A stretch of 64,000 bases of DNA from Pseudomonas sp. S06B 330 (GCF_002845275.2 NZ_CP088149.1:1980501-2044500), one strand, 5' to 3'; positions 1 to 9,744 are shown, counted from the first letter of the stretch. Numbers and translations are program-made. Notes: a model not told the origin generated them from the letters alone.

Positions 1-55
1 CTTGCCGGCCCTGGCTTTGGGCCCGATTACTGAACACCTGAGCCTGGGTTTCTGA
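1..55 (+). CDS. kdpA: KdpA, potassium-translocating subunit (3' end only)
   Basis: Only the last 17 codons and the stop (53-55) of this gene are in the window. Read from base 2, they end in [12 protein letters not shown]. KdpA is the potassium channel-like membrane subunit of the high-affinity KdpFABC ATPase. The call rests on the short tail plus position: it lies 10 bp upstream of kdpB, in the usual kdpA-kdpB-kdpC order. The tail alone would not identify it. Confidence 0.85.
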   Translation, partial: LPALALGPITEHLSLGF

Positions 56-65
56 GGAGCTAATC

Positions 66-2120
66 ATGAATATGCCGATTCCTGAAGTGAAAGCCGCTCC
101 GGCCCCGGCGGCACGGACCAGCTTCGCTGCATTGTGGCGCCCGGCCTTGGTGCAGGCGTTCGTTAAACTCAATCCGCGCCAGCTCAAGCGCTCACCGGTG
201 ATGCTGGTGGTCGAGCTGACGGCGATTTTCACCACCTTGCTGTGCCTGCTGCCTGATGCCGAAGTACCGACCTCGGTGGCGGTGCAGATTGCCCTGTGGC
301 TGTGGTTTACCGTGTTGTTTGCCAACTTTGCCGAAGCCCTGGCCGAAGGCCGCGGCAAAGCCCGTGCTGACAGCCTGAAAGCGGGTAGCCAAGGCTTGAG
401 TGCGCGGCGTCGCACGGCCTCGGGCAGTTTCGAGGAGGTCGCCGCCACCCGCCTGCGCAAAGACGATGTGGTCAAGGTAGTGGCCGGTGAAATGATTCCC
501 GGTGACGGCGAAGTGATCGAAGGTATTGCCGCCGTGAACGAAGCGGCAATCACCGGTGAATCCGCGCCGGTGATTCGTGAATCCGGTGGTGATCGGTCCG
601 CCGTTACCGGCAACACGCGGCTGGTTTCTGACTGGTTGCTGATCCGTATCACCAGCAATCCCGGCGAGTCGACCCTGGACCGTATGATCGCCCTGGTCGA
701 AGGCGCCAAGCGTCAGAAGACGCCCAATGAGATCGCGCTGGATATTCTGCTGATCGGCCTGAGCATGATCTTCCTGGTGGTTGTGGTCACCTTGCAGCCG
801 TTCGCCCATTTTGCCGGTGGCAGCCTGCCGCTGGTGTTTCTGGTGGCGCTGCTGGTTACGCTGATCCCGACCACTATCGGTGGTCTGCTGTCAGCCATCG
901 GTATCGCCGGTATGGATCGCCTGGTGCGTCTGAACGTGATTGCCCGTTCCGGCCGTGCCGTGGAAGCCGCCGGTGACGTGCATGTGCTGATGCTCGACAA
1001 GACCGGCACCATCACCTTCGGCAACCGTCGTTGCAGTGCCTTGCATGCCGCGCCCGGTGTGAGTAGCAAGGAGCTGGGGGAGGGTGCCTTGCTCGCCTCG
1101 CTGGCAGACGATACCGCCGAGGGAAAATCGATTGTCGAATACCTGCGCCAGTTGCACGACTTCAGCGAACCCACCAGCGATCAGCTCACGCCGGTAGCTT
1201 TCAGTGCCGAGACCCGCTTGTCGGGTGTGGATTTCCAACAGCGGCGTTTTCGTAAAGGTGCGGTCGATTCAGTGCTGGCCTTCGTTGGCCTGCAGCGTCT
1301 GGAGATGCCGGCGGCACTCGCTCGCGAAGTGGACAAGATTGCCCAGAGCGGCGGTACGCCCTTGCTGGTCTGTGTTGATCAACGTTTGCTCGGCGCCATC
1401 CACCTCAAGGATGTGGTCAAACCGGGGATTCGTGAACGCTTTGCCGAGTTGCGCAAGCTGGGCATCCGGACGGTGATGGTCACTGGTGACAACCCTCTGA
1501 CCGCTGCGGCGATTGCCGCCGAAGCCGGGGTCGATGACGTGCTTGCCGAAGCCACGCCGGAGAAAAAGCTGGCACGTATTCGTCAGGAGCAGAACGACGG
1601 ACGCCTGGTCGCCATGTGTGGTGACGGCGCCAACGACGCGCCGGCGCTGGCCCAGGCCGATGTCGGTATGGCCATGAACGATGGTACCCAGGCCGCCCGT
1701 GAAGCCGCCAACATGGTTGATCTGGACAGCGATCCGACCAAGCTGCTGGATGTGGTCCAGGTCGGCAAAGAATTGCTGGTGACCCGCGGTGCCTTGACCA
1801 CCTTCTCGATTGCCAACGACGTGGCCAAGTACTTCGCCATCCTGCCCGCCCTGTTCGCGGCGATCTACCCGCAACTGGAGGTGCTCAATCTGATGCACCT
1901 GAGCAGCCCGCAGAGCGCGATCGTCTCGGCCATTGTTTTTAACGCGTTGATCATCGTTGCGCTGATCCCCCTGGCCCTGCGTGGCGTGCGGGTGCAGGCG
2001 GCAAGCGCCGCGCACCTGCTGCGCCGCAACCTGCTGATCTATGGGCTGGGCGGGCTGATCGTACCCTTTGCGGGGATCAAACTGATCGACATGCTGCTCA
2101 CCGCTTTGCACCTGGTCTGA
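66..2120 (+). CDS. kdpB: KdpB, P-type ATPase subunit of the potassium pump
   Basis: This 684-residue inner-membrane P-type ATPase energises potassium uptake by the KdpFABC complex. The phosphorylation motif DKTGT is present, with the acceptor aspartate at about residue 311. The actuator-domain TGES is at TGESAPV, and the hinge motif [14 protein letters not shown] follows. Hydrophobic segments lie near residues 43-90, 230-290 and at the C-terminus. Length is normal for the family. A ribosome binding site (GAGGAG, 54-59) precedes the ATG. It lies between kdpA (10-bp gap) and kdpC (16-bp gap) in one operon, which family knowledge says is induced by KdpE under low potassium or osmotic stress. Confidence 0.98.
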   Translation: MNMPIPEVKAAPAPAARTSFAALWRPALVQAFVKLNPRQLKRSPVMLVVELTAIFTTLLCLLPDAEVPTSVAVQIALWLWFTVLFANFAEALAEGRGKARADSLKAGSQGLSARRRTASGSFEEVAATRLRKDDVVKVVAGEMIPGDGEVIEGIAAVNEAAITGESAPVIRESGGDRSAVTGNTRLVSDWLLIRITSNPGESTLDRMIALVEGAKRQKTPNEIALDILLIGLSMIFLVVVVTLQPFAHFAGGSLPLVFLVALLVTLIPTTIGGLLSAIGIAGMDRLVRLNVIARSGRAVEAAGDVHVLMLDKTGTITFGNRRCSALHAAPGVSSKELGEGALLASLADDTAEGKSIVEYLRQLHDFSEPTSDQLTPVAFSAETRLSGVDFQQRRFRKGAVDSVLAFVGLQRLEMPAALAREVDKIAQSGGTPLLVCVDQRLLGAIHLKDVVKPGIRERFAELRKLGIRTVMVTGDNPLTAAAIAAEAGVDDVLAEATPEKKLARIRQEQNDGRLVAMCGDGANDAPALAQADVGMAMNDGTQAAREAANMVDLDSDPTKLLDVVQVGKELLVTRGALTTFSIANDVAKYFAILPALFAAIYPQLEVLNLMHLSSPQSAIVSAIVFNALIIVALIPLALRGVRVQAASAAHLLRRNLLIYGLGGLIVPFAGIKLIDMLLTALHLV

Positions 2121-2136
2121 GACCAAGGAGATGATC

Positions 2137-2697
2137 ATGACCTCTTATGTACGTCCGGCCGTGAGCCTGATTCTGTTGATGACCCTGATCACGGGGGCGG
2201 TGTACCCGCTGGTGGTCACCGGGGTGGCCCAAGTGGCTTTCCCTGAGCAAGCCAACGGCAGCTTGCTGCGTGATGAGCAGGGTCAAGTACGCGGTTCGCT
2301 GCTGATTGCCCAGGATTTCAAGGGCGATGCCTGGTTCCACTCGCGGCCCTCGGCAGCCGACTACGCCACCGTCGCCAGTGGTGCCAGCAATCTGGCACCG
2401 AGCAACCCGGCGCTGGCCCGGCGCATCAACGACAGCGCCGCTCAGCAGTACATCGAGGCACAGGGCGCAGTGCCGCTGGACTTGCTGACCACCTCCGGCA
2501 GTGGCCTGGACCCGCATTTGTCGCCTGCCGCGGTGGCCTATCAGCTGGCGCGGGTAGCCGCGGTGCGGCACGTCAGCACAGAGGCCTTGCAAGCCCTGGT
2601 AGAGCAGTCCACCCTGCAGCCATTGATCGGTCCGCCGGTGGTCAATGTACTGACGTTGAACGCAGCCCTCGAACGGCTCGCCCCGGTTTCGAAATAA
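2137..2697 (+). CDS. kdpC: KdpC, accessory subunit of the potassium pump
   Basis: KdpC is the single-span subunit that stabilises the KdpFABC potassium ATPase. The protein is 186 residues from the chosen start. It has an N-terminal membrane segment (about residues 8-30) and the conserved motifs of the periplasmic domain ([43 protein letters not shown]). There are two in-frame ATGs, at 2131 and 2137. The second is preferred because the AAGGAG at 2125-2130 directly abuts the first but stands at normal distance from the second. kdpD follows 9 bp after the stop. Confidence 0.97.
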   Translation: MTSYVRPAVSLILLMTLITGAVYPLVVTGVAQVAFPEQANGSLLRDEQGQVRGSLLIAQDFKGDAWFHSRPSAADYATVASGASNLAPSNPALARRINDSAAQQYIEAQGAVPLDLLTTSGSGLDPHLSPAAVAYQLARVAAVRHVSTEALQALVEQSTLQPLIGPPVVNVLTLNAALERLAPVSK

Positions 2698-2706
2698 GGA
2701 ACAGCA

Positions 2707-5367
2707 GTGAGCGATAGCAATACCGAACGCGCTGATGCGTTGTTGGCTGGGCTGCCGCGCGAAGGGCGCGGCAAGCTCAAAGTGTTCCTCGGCGCAGCGC
2801 CAGGTGTGGGCAAGACCTACGCCATGCTCCAGGCCGCACATGCCCAGTTGCGCGCGGGTGTGCAGGTGCTGGCGGCGGTGGTCGAGACCCATGGCCGGGC
2901 TGAAACCGAAGCCTTGCTCGCCGGCCTGACGCAACAACCGCTGCTGCGCTCCGAGTATCGCGGTGTGCAGCTGGAGGAAATGGACCTCGATGGTCTGCTC
3001 AAGGCCGCACCGCAACTGGCGCTGGTCGACGAGTTGGCCCACAGCAACGCCCCCGGCAGTCGCCACGCCAAGCGCTGGCAGGACGTGCAGGAACTGTTGG
3101 CCGCCGGTATCGATGTCTACACCACGGTCAACGTCCAGCACCTGGAGAGCCTCAACGATCAGGTGCGTGGCATTACCGGCGTGCAGGTGCGCGAAACCCT
3201 GCCGGACTGGGTGCTGCAGGAAGCCTTCGAGCTGGTGCTGATTGACCTGCCACCGCGCGAACTACTCGAGCGTCTGCGCGAAGGCAAGGTGTATGTGCCC
3301 GAGCAGGCCCGCGCGGCGATCGATGCTTTTTTCAGCCAGACCAATCTCACGGCGTTGCGCGAACTGGCCATGCAGACGGCAGCGGCCCAGGTCGATGCTG
3401 ACCTGGCGCACGGTTATCGTCAGCTCGGTCAGGACGCACCGTCCTTGCGTGGCCGTCTGTTGGTCGGTGTGGATGGCGATGCCCAGGCCGAACGCCTGGT
3501 GCGCCATGCCTGCCGGGTGGCTCAGCGTCGGCACCTGCCATGGAGCCTGGTGCATGTCGACAACGGCAGGCTGCGCGACGAAACCGCACGCCAACGCTTG
3601 CAGGCCGCCCAGCAGCTGGCAGAGCGACTGGGCGGCGAAGTGGTGCTGCTGCGTGCCGGTGAAGTGGCCAAGACCCTGATTCAGCATGCCTTGGAGCGTC
3701 GCGCCAACCTGGTGTTGGTTGGCCAGTCACGTGATCGCCTGCGCCGGCGGTTGTTCGGGGCCGGAGTGGCCGCGCGCTTGTTGCGTGAGGCCCATGGCCT
3801 GGAAATCAACGTGCTCGACCGTGACGACCGGCCTGAACCACCGAGCGCAGCGGCGAAAAAGGTCTGGGTCTGGCGCCACTACCTGCTGGCGCTGGTCGCC
3901 ACCTTGCTGGCCACCGGCATTGCCTGGGGCGTTTCTGCGGTCCTGGCCTTGCCCAACATCTCGCTGGTGTTTCTTGCCGCCGTGTTGCTGGTGGCCGTAC
4001 GCAGTAGTCTGGGACCAGCGCTGGCCTGCGCGCTAATGTCCTTCCTGACGTATGATTTTCTGTTTATCCCGCCAAACTTCTCCTTCAGCATCCAGCGAGA
4101 AGAAGATGTACTGACTTCGCTGTTCTTTCTGTTGATGGCGGCGCTTACCGGCAACTTGGCCGCACGCCAGCGCCGCCAGTTGCAGGCGCTGCGGGAAACC
4201 CAGGAACAGACCAACCAGTTGCTGGATCTGTCGCGCAAACTGACGGCCGCCACCGATCGCCAGGCGGTGTTCAATGCTGCCGGGCAACACCTCGATGGCT
4301 GGAACGATGTGCAGGTGTGCCTGCTTGAGCGTGATGTCGAAGGTCGTCTGCAGGTCGTCAGCGCTGGCAGCGTGCAGTTCAGCGATAACGAACGGGCTGC
4401 CGCCGATTGGGCGTGGCAGCACGATCAGGCGGCAGGTTTAGGCAGCGATACCTTGCCCAATGGCCGTTGGTGGTGGTGGCCGTTGTCGGTGGAAGAGCAA
4501 CCGCTGGCGTTGCTTGGCGTACGTCCGCGCCAGGGCCAGAGCCTCACACCGCAGCATCGACGTTTGCTTAAGGCCTTGAGCCAGCCGTTGGCCCAGGCCC
4601 TGGCGCGAGCGCGCCTGGCTGAACAGCTGGAAGCTGCGCGTCTGCACGGCGAAACCGAGCAGCTGCGCAGTGCCTTGCTGGCTTCGGTGTCCCATGACCT
4701 GCGCACCCCGTTGACCGCCATGCGCGGCAGTATCGACAGCCTGCTGGCCCTCGGTGAGGCCATTGCGCAAGCTGACCGCCAGGAATTGCTTGAAGGCACG
4801 CGCAATGAGGCTGAACGTCTGGACCGTTACATCCAGAATCTGCTGGACATGACCCGCCTGGGCCATGGGGGCCTGAAGCTGGCCCGAGACTGGGTGGCGC
4901 CAACCGACATCGTTGGCAGTGCGCTCAATCGCCTGCGCGTGGTGCTGGCGCCGTTGCAGGTGAGCACCGAGGTGCCGGACGGCCTGCCGCTGCTGTTCGT
5001 GCATGCTGCCTTGATCGAGCAGGCGCTGGTCAATGTAGTGGAGAACGCTGCGCGCTTTTCCCCGGCCAACGGGCGCCTGCAACTGCAAGTAGTGGCTGAG
5101 GGCGAGCAATTGCGTTTCGCGGTCAGCGACGAAGGGCCGGGTATTCCCGTAGCCGATCGCGAGAAGATCTTCGACATGTTCTACACCGCCGCCCGGGGCG
5201 ATCGGGGCGGGCAGGGCACAGGCCTGGGCCTGGCAATCTGTCAGGGTATGATCGGTGCCCACGGCGGGCACATCCTGGTCGGTGAGGGTATCGATGGTCA
5301 CGGCACCTGCATCACATTATGCTTGCCGCTGCCCACTCAGCCTGAGCCTGAAAGCGAAGCCCTATGA
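2707..5367 (+). CDS. kdpD: KdpD, sensor histidine kinase for potassium limitation
   Basis: This 886-residue membrane kinase senses potassium supply and turgor and phosphorylates KdpE. Domain order is as in the family. An N-terminal KdpD domain carries the Walker-type GAAPGVGKT (residues 29-37). A universal-stress-like domain follows, then four closely spaced membrane helices (about residues 395-490), a GAF-like region, the H-box SVSHDLRTP (His663) and an HATPase domain with a G box (GTGLGLAIC). The start is GTG, preceded by AAGGA. It overlaps kdpE by 4 bp (GTG...ATGA), which suggests translational coupling. Confidence 0.97.
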   Translation: MSDSNTERADALLAGLPREGRGKLKVFLGAAPGVGKTYAMLQAAHAQLRAGVQVLAAVVETHGRAETEALLAGLTQQPLLRSEYRGVQLEEMDLDGLLKAAPQLALVDELAHSNAPGSRHAKRWQDVQELLAAGIDVYTTVNVQHLESLNDQVRGITGVQVRETLPDWVLQEAFELVLIDLPPRELLERLREGKVYVPEQARAAIDAFFSQTNLTALRELAMQTAAAQVDADLAHGYRQLGQDAPSLRGRLLVGVDGDAQAERLVRHACRVAQRRHLPWSLVHVDNGRLRDETARQRLQAAQQLAERLGGEVVLLRAGEVAKTLIQHALERRANLVLVGQSRDRLRRRLFGAGVAARLLREAHGLEINVLDRDDRPEPPSAAAKKVWVWRHYLLALVATLLATGIAWGVSAVLALPNISLVFLAAVLLVAVRSSLGPALACALMSFLTYDFLFIPPNFSFSIQREEDVLTSLFFLLMAALTGNLAARQRRQLQALRETQEQTNQLLDLSRKLTAATDRQAVFNAAGQHLDGWNDVQVCLLERDVEGRLQVVSAGSVQFSDNERAAADWAWQHDQAAGLGSDTLPNGRWWWWPLSVEEQPLALLGVRPRQGQSLTPQHRRLLKALSQPLAQALARARLAEQLEAARLHGETEQLRSALLASVSHDLRTPLTAMRGSIDSLLALGEAIAQADRQELLEGTRNEAERLDRYIQNLLDMTRLGHGGLKLARDWVAPTDIVGSALNRLRVVLAPLQVSTEVPDGLPLLFVHAALIEQALVNVVENAARFSPANGRLQLQVVAEGEQLRFAVSDEGPGIPVADREKIFDMFYTAARGDRGGQGTGLGLAICQGMIGAHGGHILVGEGIDGHGTCITLCLPLPTQPEPESEAL

Positions 5368-6062
5368 GCCAGATCGCCACACTGCTGGTCATCGATGACG
5401 AACCCCAGATCCGCAAGTTCCTGCGCATCAGCCTGAGCTCTCAGGGCTACAAGGTGGTGGAGGCGGCGACGGGCGCCGAGGGCTTGACCCAGGCCGCGCT
5501 GGCCCGCCCGGATCTGGTGGTGCTGGATCTGGGCCTGCCGGACATGGACGGCCAGCAGGTGCTGCGTGAATTACGCGAATGGAGCCCGGTGCCGGTCTTG
5601 GTGTTGTCGGTGCGCGCCAGCGAAATCCAGAAGGTCGAGGCGCTGGACAACGGTGCCAACGACTACGTGACCAAGCCGTTCGGCATTCAGGAGTTTCTCG
5701 CTCGGGTTCGGGCGTTATTGCGCCAGGCGCCACAGGCGACGGCAACCGATGTGGCGCCGAGCTTCGGCCCGTTGACGGTCGACCTGGCCTTTCGCAAGGT
5801 GACCCTGGACGGTGCCGAGGTTGCGTTGACCCGCAAGGAGTATGCGTTACTGGCGCAATTGGCGGCGCATCCGGGACGGGTGATCACTCAGCAGCAACTG
5901 CTCAAAGACATCTGGGGGCCGACCCATGTCGATGACAGTCACTACTTGCGCATCGTGGTTGCCCACGTGCGGCAAAAACTGGGGGATGATCCGACAGCGC
6001 CGCGGTTCATCATCACCGAGCCTGGGGTAGGGTATCGCCTGGTGGGGCCGGAACAGGGTTAA
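5364..6062 (+). CDS. kdpE: KdpE, response regulator of the kdp operon
   Basis: KdpE is a 232-residue OmpR/PhoB-type activator. The receiver domain (residues about 6-118) has the acidic pair DDE, phosphoacceptor Asp55 in LDLGLPDMDG and the conserved TKPF lysine. The C-terminal winged helix (about 135-230) has the typical ALTRKEYALLAQL and GYRLVGPE ends. It overlaps kdpD by 4 bp, so sensor and regulator are probably made in a fixed ratio. No terminator with a T-run follows; a REP pair occupies the downstream gap. Confidence 0.97.
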   Translation: MSQIATLLVIDDEPQIRKFLRISLSSQGYKVVEAATGAEGLTQAALARPDLVVLDLGLPDMDGQQVLRELREWSPVPVLVLSVRASEIQKVEALDNGANDYVTKPFGIQEFLARVRALLRQAPQATATDVAPSFGPLTVDLAFRKVTLDGAEVALTRKEYALLAQLAAHPGRVITQQQLLKDIWGPTHVDDSHYLRIVVAHVRQKLGDDPTAPRFIITEPGVGYRLVGPEQG

Positions 6063-6075
6063 GCAGTACCAGGAT

Positions 6076-6213
6076 GTAGCCGCTGCCGAGGCACGAGGCT
6101 GCGATCGGCTGCGGAGCAGTCGTGAGGCGGGCACCTCGTTGGGGCTGACAAATCGCGGTGGTCAGGTTTTGCGGCCGTTTCACGCCCGATCGCAGCCTCA
6201 CGGCAGCGGCTAC
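6076..6213. repeat. Inverted REP pair (GTAGCCGCTGCCG type)
   Basis: Two inverted copies of a repeat starting GTAGCCGCTGCCG and ending near GGCTGCGATCG face each other at 6076-6107 and 6187-6213, separated by about 80 bp. The left copy has an extra AGGCA-like insertion relative to the right. The arrangement matches Pseudomonas REP doublets (REPINs). The right copy contains the stop codon of the patatin-like gene (6210-6212). This family differs from the CATCGCCGGCAAG type found elsewhere in the window. Confidence 0.8.
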
Positions 6214-7250
6214 CGCCGCTCGGCCTCATAGTTATCCAACGTATCGCGAGCAATTTCCCTGCCCAACGCAATCAGTTCCGGTGCTTTGTAGAACTCGAAA
6301 AAGCGACACACCCGCTTGGGTACGTTGATCAATACATCCGGCGGGTAACCGGCAATCTTGTATTGCGCGAGGGAGGTCTGCATGACCTCAAAGCTCTGGT
6401 TGATCAGGTCCAGCAGTGACGCCGGCCCAACGTTATCGATGATGAACGATCCCGTCGCTGATTTCGGTGCACCGGCACTTTCCGGCGCGGCTGCCGGCTG
6501 CTGCGCCTCGGGGTCGGCTGCATCACTGAGCCAGGGGTTGGGGATTTGCGCCGCTTGCGGTGTGAGCTCTGCCTCGATACGCATCAGTTGTTCGGCTTGC
6601 TTGCGCCGGAACGGCAAGTGCGAACCCAGCGAGCTAATCAGGTTGTCAAAGCGCAGCTTGAAGGCGGCCGGGCGTTCGATCACTGGCAGTTGGTACTGCT
6701 TCTGGTTGGTCGAGTTAAGGTTCACGGCAATGATCAAGTCGCAATGGCTGGAGACCACCGGAATGATCGGCAATGGGTTAAGAATACCACCGTCGACCAG
6801 CATGCGGTTACCCTGCACCACGGGTGTGAACAGGCTGGGAATGGCTGCCGAGGCGCGCATGGCCTGGTGCAGACACCCTTCCTGGAACCAGATTTCCTGC
6901 TGGTTGGTGAGGTCGGCAGCCACCGCCGTGTAGGGGATTCGCAATTCTTCGATATTCACTTCGCCAACAATCTTGCGAATCTGCCCGAAGACTTTTTCAC
7001 CCCGAATGGCCCCCAGGCGAAAGCTCACATCCACCAGGCGCAACACGTCCAGGTAGTCCAGACTCTCGATCCAGTTGCGATACTCCTCAAGTTTGCCGGC
7101 CGCATAGATGCCGCCAATCACCGCGCCCATGGAGCAGCCTGCCACGCAGGCAATGTCATAACCGCGGCGCTCCAGTTCTTCGATTACGCCAATATGCGCA
7201 TACCCTCGGGCCCCGCCAGAGCCCAATACCAATGCCACGCGTTTACTCAT
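6210..7250 (-). CDS. Patatin-like phospholipase family protein
   Basis: This 346-residue protein belongs to the bacterial patatin/neuropathy-target-esterase family of serine lipid hydrolases. The oxyanion-hole motif GSGGARG (residues 10-16), the nucleophile elbow GCSMG (Ser40) and the catalytic dyad aspartate in DGG (Asp153) are all present, so it is probably active. The region after about residue 225 contains a proline/alanine-rich linker followed by a helical tail of unknown role. No signal peptide is seen, so a cytoplasmic or peripheral-membrane location is likely. Substrate cannot be told from sequence. The stop codon lies inside a REP element. Confidence 0.9.
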   Translation of the reverse strand: MSKRVALVLGSGGARGYAHIGVIEELERRGYDIACVAGCSMGAVIGGIYAAGKLEEYRNWIESLDYLDVLRLVDVSFRLGAIRGEKVFGQIRKIVGEVNIEELRIPYTAVAADLTNQQEIWFQEGCLHQAMRASAAIPSLFTPVVQGNRMLVDGGILNPLPIIPVVSSHCDLIIAVNLNSTNQKQYQLPVIERPAAFKLRFDNLISSLGSHLPFRRKQAEQLMRIEAELTPQAAQIPNPWLSDAADPEAQQPAAAPESAGAPKSATGSFIIDNVGPASLLDLINQSFEVMQTSLAQYKIAGYPPDVLINVPKRVCRFFEFYKAPELIALGREIARDTLDNYEAERR

Positions 7251-7406
7251 GATGGCTCCAGGTTGTTCTCCATCGAGGGTCTAACAATGCGCCCATTCGT
7301 GTCTGTGCTTCAATCGTCATGCGCGCTGCGCTACGCTTTGCAGGGCACTTTTCTTCTTTGTAGTCGTCGAACACGCCACTTTGAACATTTTTTTGAGGAT
7401 TCACCG

Positions 7407-7685
7407 ATGAAAGCCTGGATTTCCTTGCCGCTGATTGCTCTGCTCCTGGCCGGTTGTGCTGGCAAGACAGCCTACCGCGACAGTTGCGCCAACCAGCTGG
7501 ACTCGGCCTGGAAAGAGCTGGATCTGGCCAAGGCTGAAGGCTTCGCCGGTACGGTCAGTTATTCCAAGGCCCTGTCGTTGTTGACCGGGGCCAAGACCCA
7601 GCAACAGTTCGAGGCGTTCGAGGGGTGCAGCAACAAAGCAGAAAAAGCGCGCTTCTACATTCGTGAATCGCGCGCCGGTCGCTGA
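7407..7685 (+). CDS. Small lipoprotein of unknown function
   Basis: This 92-residue protein has a lipoprotein signal peptide: MKAW, a hydrophobic core, and the lipobox LLAGC with Cys17 as the lipidation site. The mature part is mostly helical and charged, with two further cysteines (in YRDSCANQ and FEGCSNK) that could form a disulfide in the periplasm. The ATG at 7407 is preferred over longer upstream starts because it puts the signal peptide at the N-terminus and follows a GAGGAT ribosome binding site. The CHAD gene begins 14 bp downstream, so the two are probably co-transcribed. Function is not known to me. Confidence 0.85.
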   Translation: MKAWISLPLIALLLAGCAGKTAYRDSCANQLDSAWKELDLAKAEGFAGTVSYSKALSLLTGAKTQQQFEAFEGCSNKAEKARFYIRESRAGR

Positions 7686-7699
7686 CACAGGAGAACACC

Positions 7700-8467
7700 A
7701 TGTCGGTCATGCTCGACCATGTGATTGTCCAGGTCCTGACACTGCAGGTGCGTTTGCTCGCGTGTCAGGCGCGACTGGCGGCGGATACCGACAGCGAGGC
7801 GCTGCACGACCTGCGTACCACCACCCGGCGTTTGCGCAGTTTGCTGCGCCCCCTGCGTGAGCTGCCTGGGGTCGAGCAACTGGAAGGGGCGGCCAAAGCA
7901 CTAGGTGCGTTGACAACCCCGCTACGTGACCGTGAGGTGTTGGCTGCGCAGTTGCTTGAACGCCAGCAACGGGACGCTGCGCAACAGCGCTTGGCTCATC
8001 GTCGGCAAACCTTCGCTAGCGTTGCAGAGAGCGCCGAGCTTGGGCGCTTGTTGGCGATTGTCGATGCCTTTCCGATTTTCTTGCGTGCCGCTGAACGGGA
8101 AGGCTTGATCCGGCGCTTGCACAAGCGCATTGACCAGCGCCTGGAGAAACAGTGGCAAAGACTGCGCCAAGCGCTGGTCGACCCGGCGCATGACCGTCAC
8201 CGCTTGCGCCTGCTGATCAAGCGGGTGCGTTATGGCGCGGAGGCTTACCCTCAACTGGAACATGCCGGGCGGCGTTTGCAGCGTGCGCTCAAGCGTGCCC
8301 AAGGCGACCTGGGTGACTGGCATGATCGTGTGCAGTGGTTGCTGCAGGCTGAGCAACAGCCCGACCTGGCGCCGTGTGTCGAGCACTGGCAAGCGCAACT
8401 GCACGCCGCCGAACAGCGTGCCGATGCCACCCTTGAGCGCTTGCAAGCGCTCCTGGCGCAGCGTTAA
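7700..8467 (+). CDS. CHAD domain-containing protein
   Basis: The 255-residue protein is a single CHAD (conserved histidine alpha-helical) domain. The N-terminal signature EALHDLRTTTRRLRSLLRPL carries the conserved His and basic residues. A second matching helical repeat carries DRHRLRLLIKRVRYGAE and GDLGDWHDR. CHAD domains bind inorganic polyphosphate through this basic surface. No CYTH/triphosphatase domain is fused here, unlike many family members. It follows the lipoprotein gene closely, with a strong AGGAGAA ribosome binding site. Confidence 0.9.
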   Translation: MSVMLDHVIVQVLTLQVRLLACQARLAADTDSEALHDLRTTTRRLRSLLRPLRELPGVEQLEGAAKALGALTTPLRDREVLAAQLLERQQRDAAQQRLAHRRQTFASVAESAELGRLLAIVDAFPIFLRAAEREGLIRRLHKRIDQRLEKQWQRLRQALVDPAHDRHRLRLLIKRVRYGAEAYPQLEHAGRRLQRALKRAQGDLGDWHDRVQWLLQAEQQPDLAPCVEHWQAQLHAAEQRADATLERLQALLAQR

Positions 8468-8548
8468 GCCGCTGATATGTCCGAAATGCGGGCTGTCGCA
8501 GGGGCCTGTGCTGGTTAAGATCAGACTTTTCCCATGGATGAGGTCGGC

Positions 8549-9349
8549 ATGAATTTCTCGCAATTGCTCAAGGCAGTCCGCCTGCATCCCCAGGCGGTCA
8601 CCATTGATGCCAGTTGGGCCCAAGGGCGCGCTTGTTTCGGTGGATTGATGGCAGCGTTGCTATACGAAGCGATGCGCGCCAAGACCTCGCCCGGTCGCCC
8701 AGTGCGTTCGCTGGCAATCACCTTCGTCGGCCCAGCCGAGCCCGAGGTGCCGATCAGCTTTGAAGTGGAGCTGTTGCGCGAAGGCAAGGCGGTCAGTTCG
8801 CTGTTGGGTCGCGCCGTGCAAAATGGCCAGGTGGTGACTCTGATGCAGGGCAGCTTTGGTGGCGGGCGTGACTCGGTGGTCGATGTTCCGGCGCTGCCGT
8901 CGGTAGAAATGAAGGGCTTGCAAGACTCAAGCGTCGAGCTGCCCTATATCAAAGGTGTAACCCCTGAGTTCATGCGCCATGTGTCGCTGCGCTGGGCCAT
9001 TGGCGGCATTCCTTTCAGTAACAACCCATCGCGTAACATGGGTGGCTGGGTCAGGCTGCGTGACGAAGGCGGTGATGAGACCCTGAGTGAGGCACACCTG
9101 CTGGCTCTGGTCGATGCCTGGCCGCCCACCTTACTGTCGCACCTGAACAGGCCTGCAGCCGGCAGCACCTTGACCTGGACCATCGAGTTCATTCAGCCGG
9201 TGCCCAGCCTGACCCCCCATGACTCGTTCAAGTACTGTGCGCAGACCGAGCATGCCCGTGATGGTTATGGCCACGCGGCATCTGCACTATGGACAGCCTC
9301 GGGCGAGTTGTTGGCCATCAGCCGACAGACGGTGACCGTTTTCGCCTAG
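8549..9349 (+). CDS. Acyl-CoA thioesterase family protein (TesB-like double hotdog)
   Basis: This 266-residue protein resembles the TesB-type acyl-CoA thioesterases: an N-terminal hotdog half (FGGLMAALLYEAM, VGPAEPEVPISFEVELLREGKAV) and a C-terminal half ending in the YGHAASALWTASGELLAISRQT signature. It would hydrolyse acyl-CoA to free acid and CoA in the cytoplasm. ATG 8549 is preferred over ATG 8534 because GATGAGG at 8537-8543 is correctly spaced for it and the family usually begins MNFSQLL. Its stop codon overlaps the stop of the convergent Mpo1-like gene within the tetranucleotide CTAG. Confidence 0.85.
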   Translation: MNFSQLLKAVRLHPQAVTIDASWAQGRACFGGLMAALLYEAMRAKTSPGRPVRSLAITFVGPAEPEVPISFEVELLREGKAVSSLLGRAVQNGQVVTLMQGSFGGGRDSVVDVPALPSVEMKGLQDSSVELPYIKGVTPEFMRHVSLRWAIGGIPFSNNPSRNMGGWVRLRDEGGDETLSEAHLLALVDAWPPTLLSHLNRPAAGSTLTWTIEFIQPVPSLTPHDSFKYCAQTEHARDGYGHAASALWTASGELLAISRQTVTVFA

Positions 9350-9708
9350 TGGCGATGGCGGTCTCGCCAGGCACGCCACCAGGCGCCACTGAGGACAAAG
9401 CGCGGAAAGGTGATGAATTGCTCGACCAGTAAGCGGCCAATGGCATCTTTGCGGTCATTGAACGGTTCTGGTTGTTCGGTCTCCAGGCGATGGCCTTGGC
9501 GTTGCAGGCCAAGGCCGGCGATCAGGGCGATGACGCCGACGGCCAACTGCCCCAGGTCCAGCGCGAACAACCCAGACAGCACCAGCAGGACGCCGAGAAT
9601 GAACAGCGGCACGGCAATCAGGTGCAACACCAGGTTGGTCGGGTTGCGGTGATTGTGGTGGTAGCCTCGCCATTGCCAGGCGGGCAGGTTAGGTAAGCGT
9701 TTGCTCAT
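9346..9708 (-). CDS. Mpo1-like (DUF962) small membrane protein
   Basis: The 120-residue protein has the pattern YHHNHRNPTNLVLHLIAVPLF near its N-terminus. The H-x3-H-x2-P-x-N-x4-H spacing is characteristic of Mpo1/DUF962 membrane proteins, whose yeast member is an iron-dependent dioxygenase acting on 2-hydroxy fatty acids. Two hydrophobic segments (about residues 27-47 and 50-70) follow, then a conserved PEPFNDRKDAIGRLLVEQFITFPRFV tail. ATG 9708 with upstream GAGGA is preferred over a TTG two codons earlier. It lies downstream of the chemoreceptor gene on the same strand. Bacterial function is unproven. Confidence 0.7.
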   Translation of the reverse strand: MSKRLPNLPAWQWRGYHHNHRNPTNLVLHLIAVPLFILGVLLVLSGLFALDLGQLAVGVIALIAGLGLQRQGHRLETEQPEPFNDRKDAIGRLLVEQFITFPRFVLSGAWWRAWRDRHRH

Positions 9709-9744
9709 GGGCAATTCCTCAAGGTTCTGTTTGAAGAATAGTGC

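Noticed and set aside
9346..9708. The name 'terminase', which I recall being attached to small proteins of this kind.
   Set aside because: The protein has two membrane helices and an Mpo1-type histidine pattern, and nothing phage-like is nearby.
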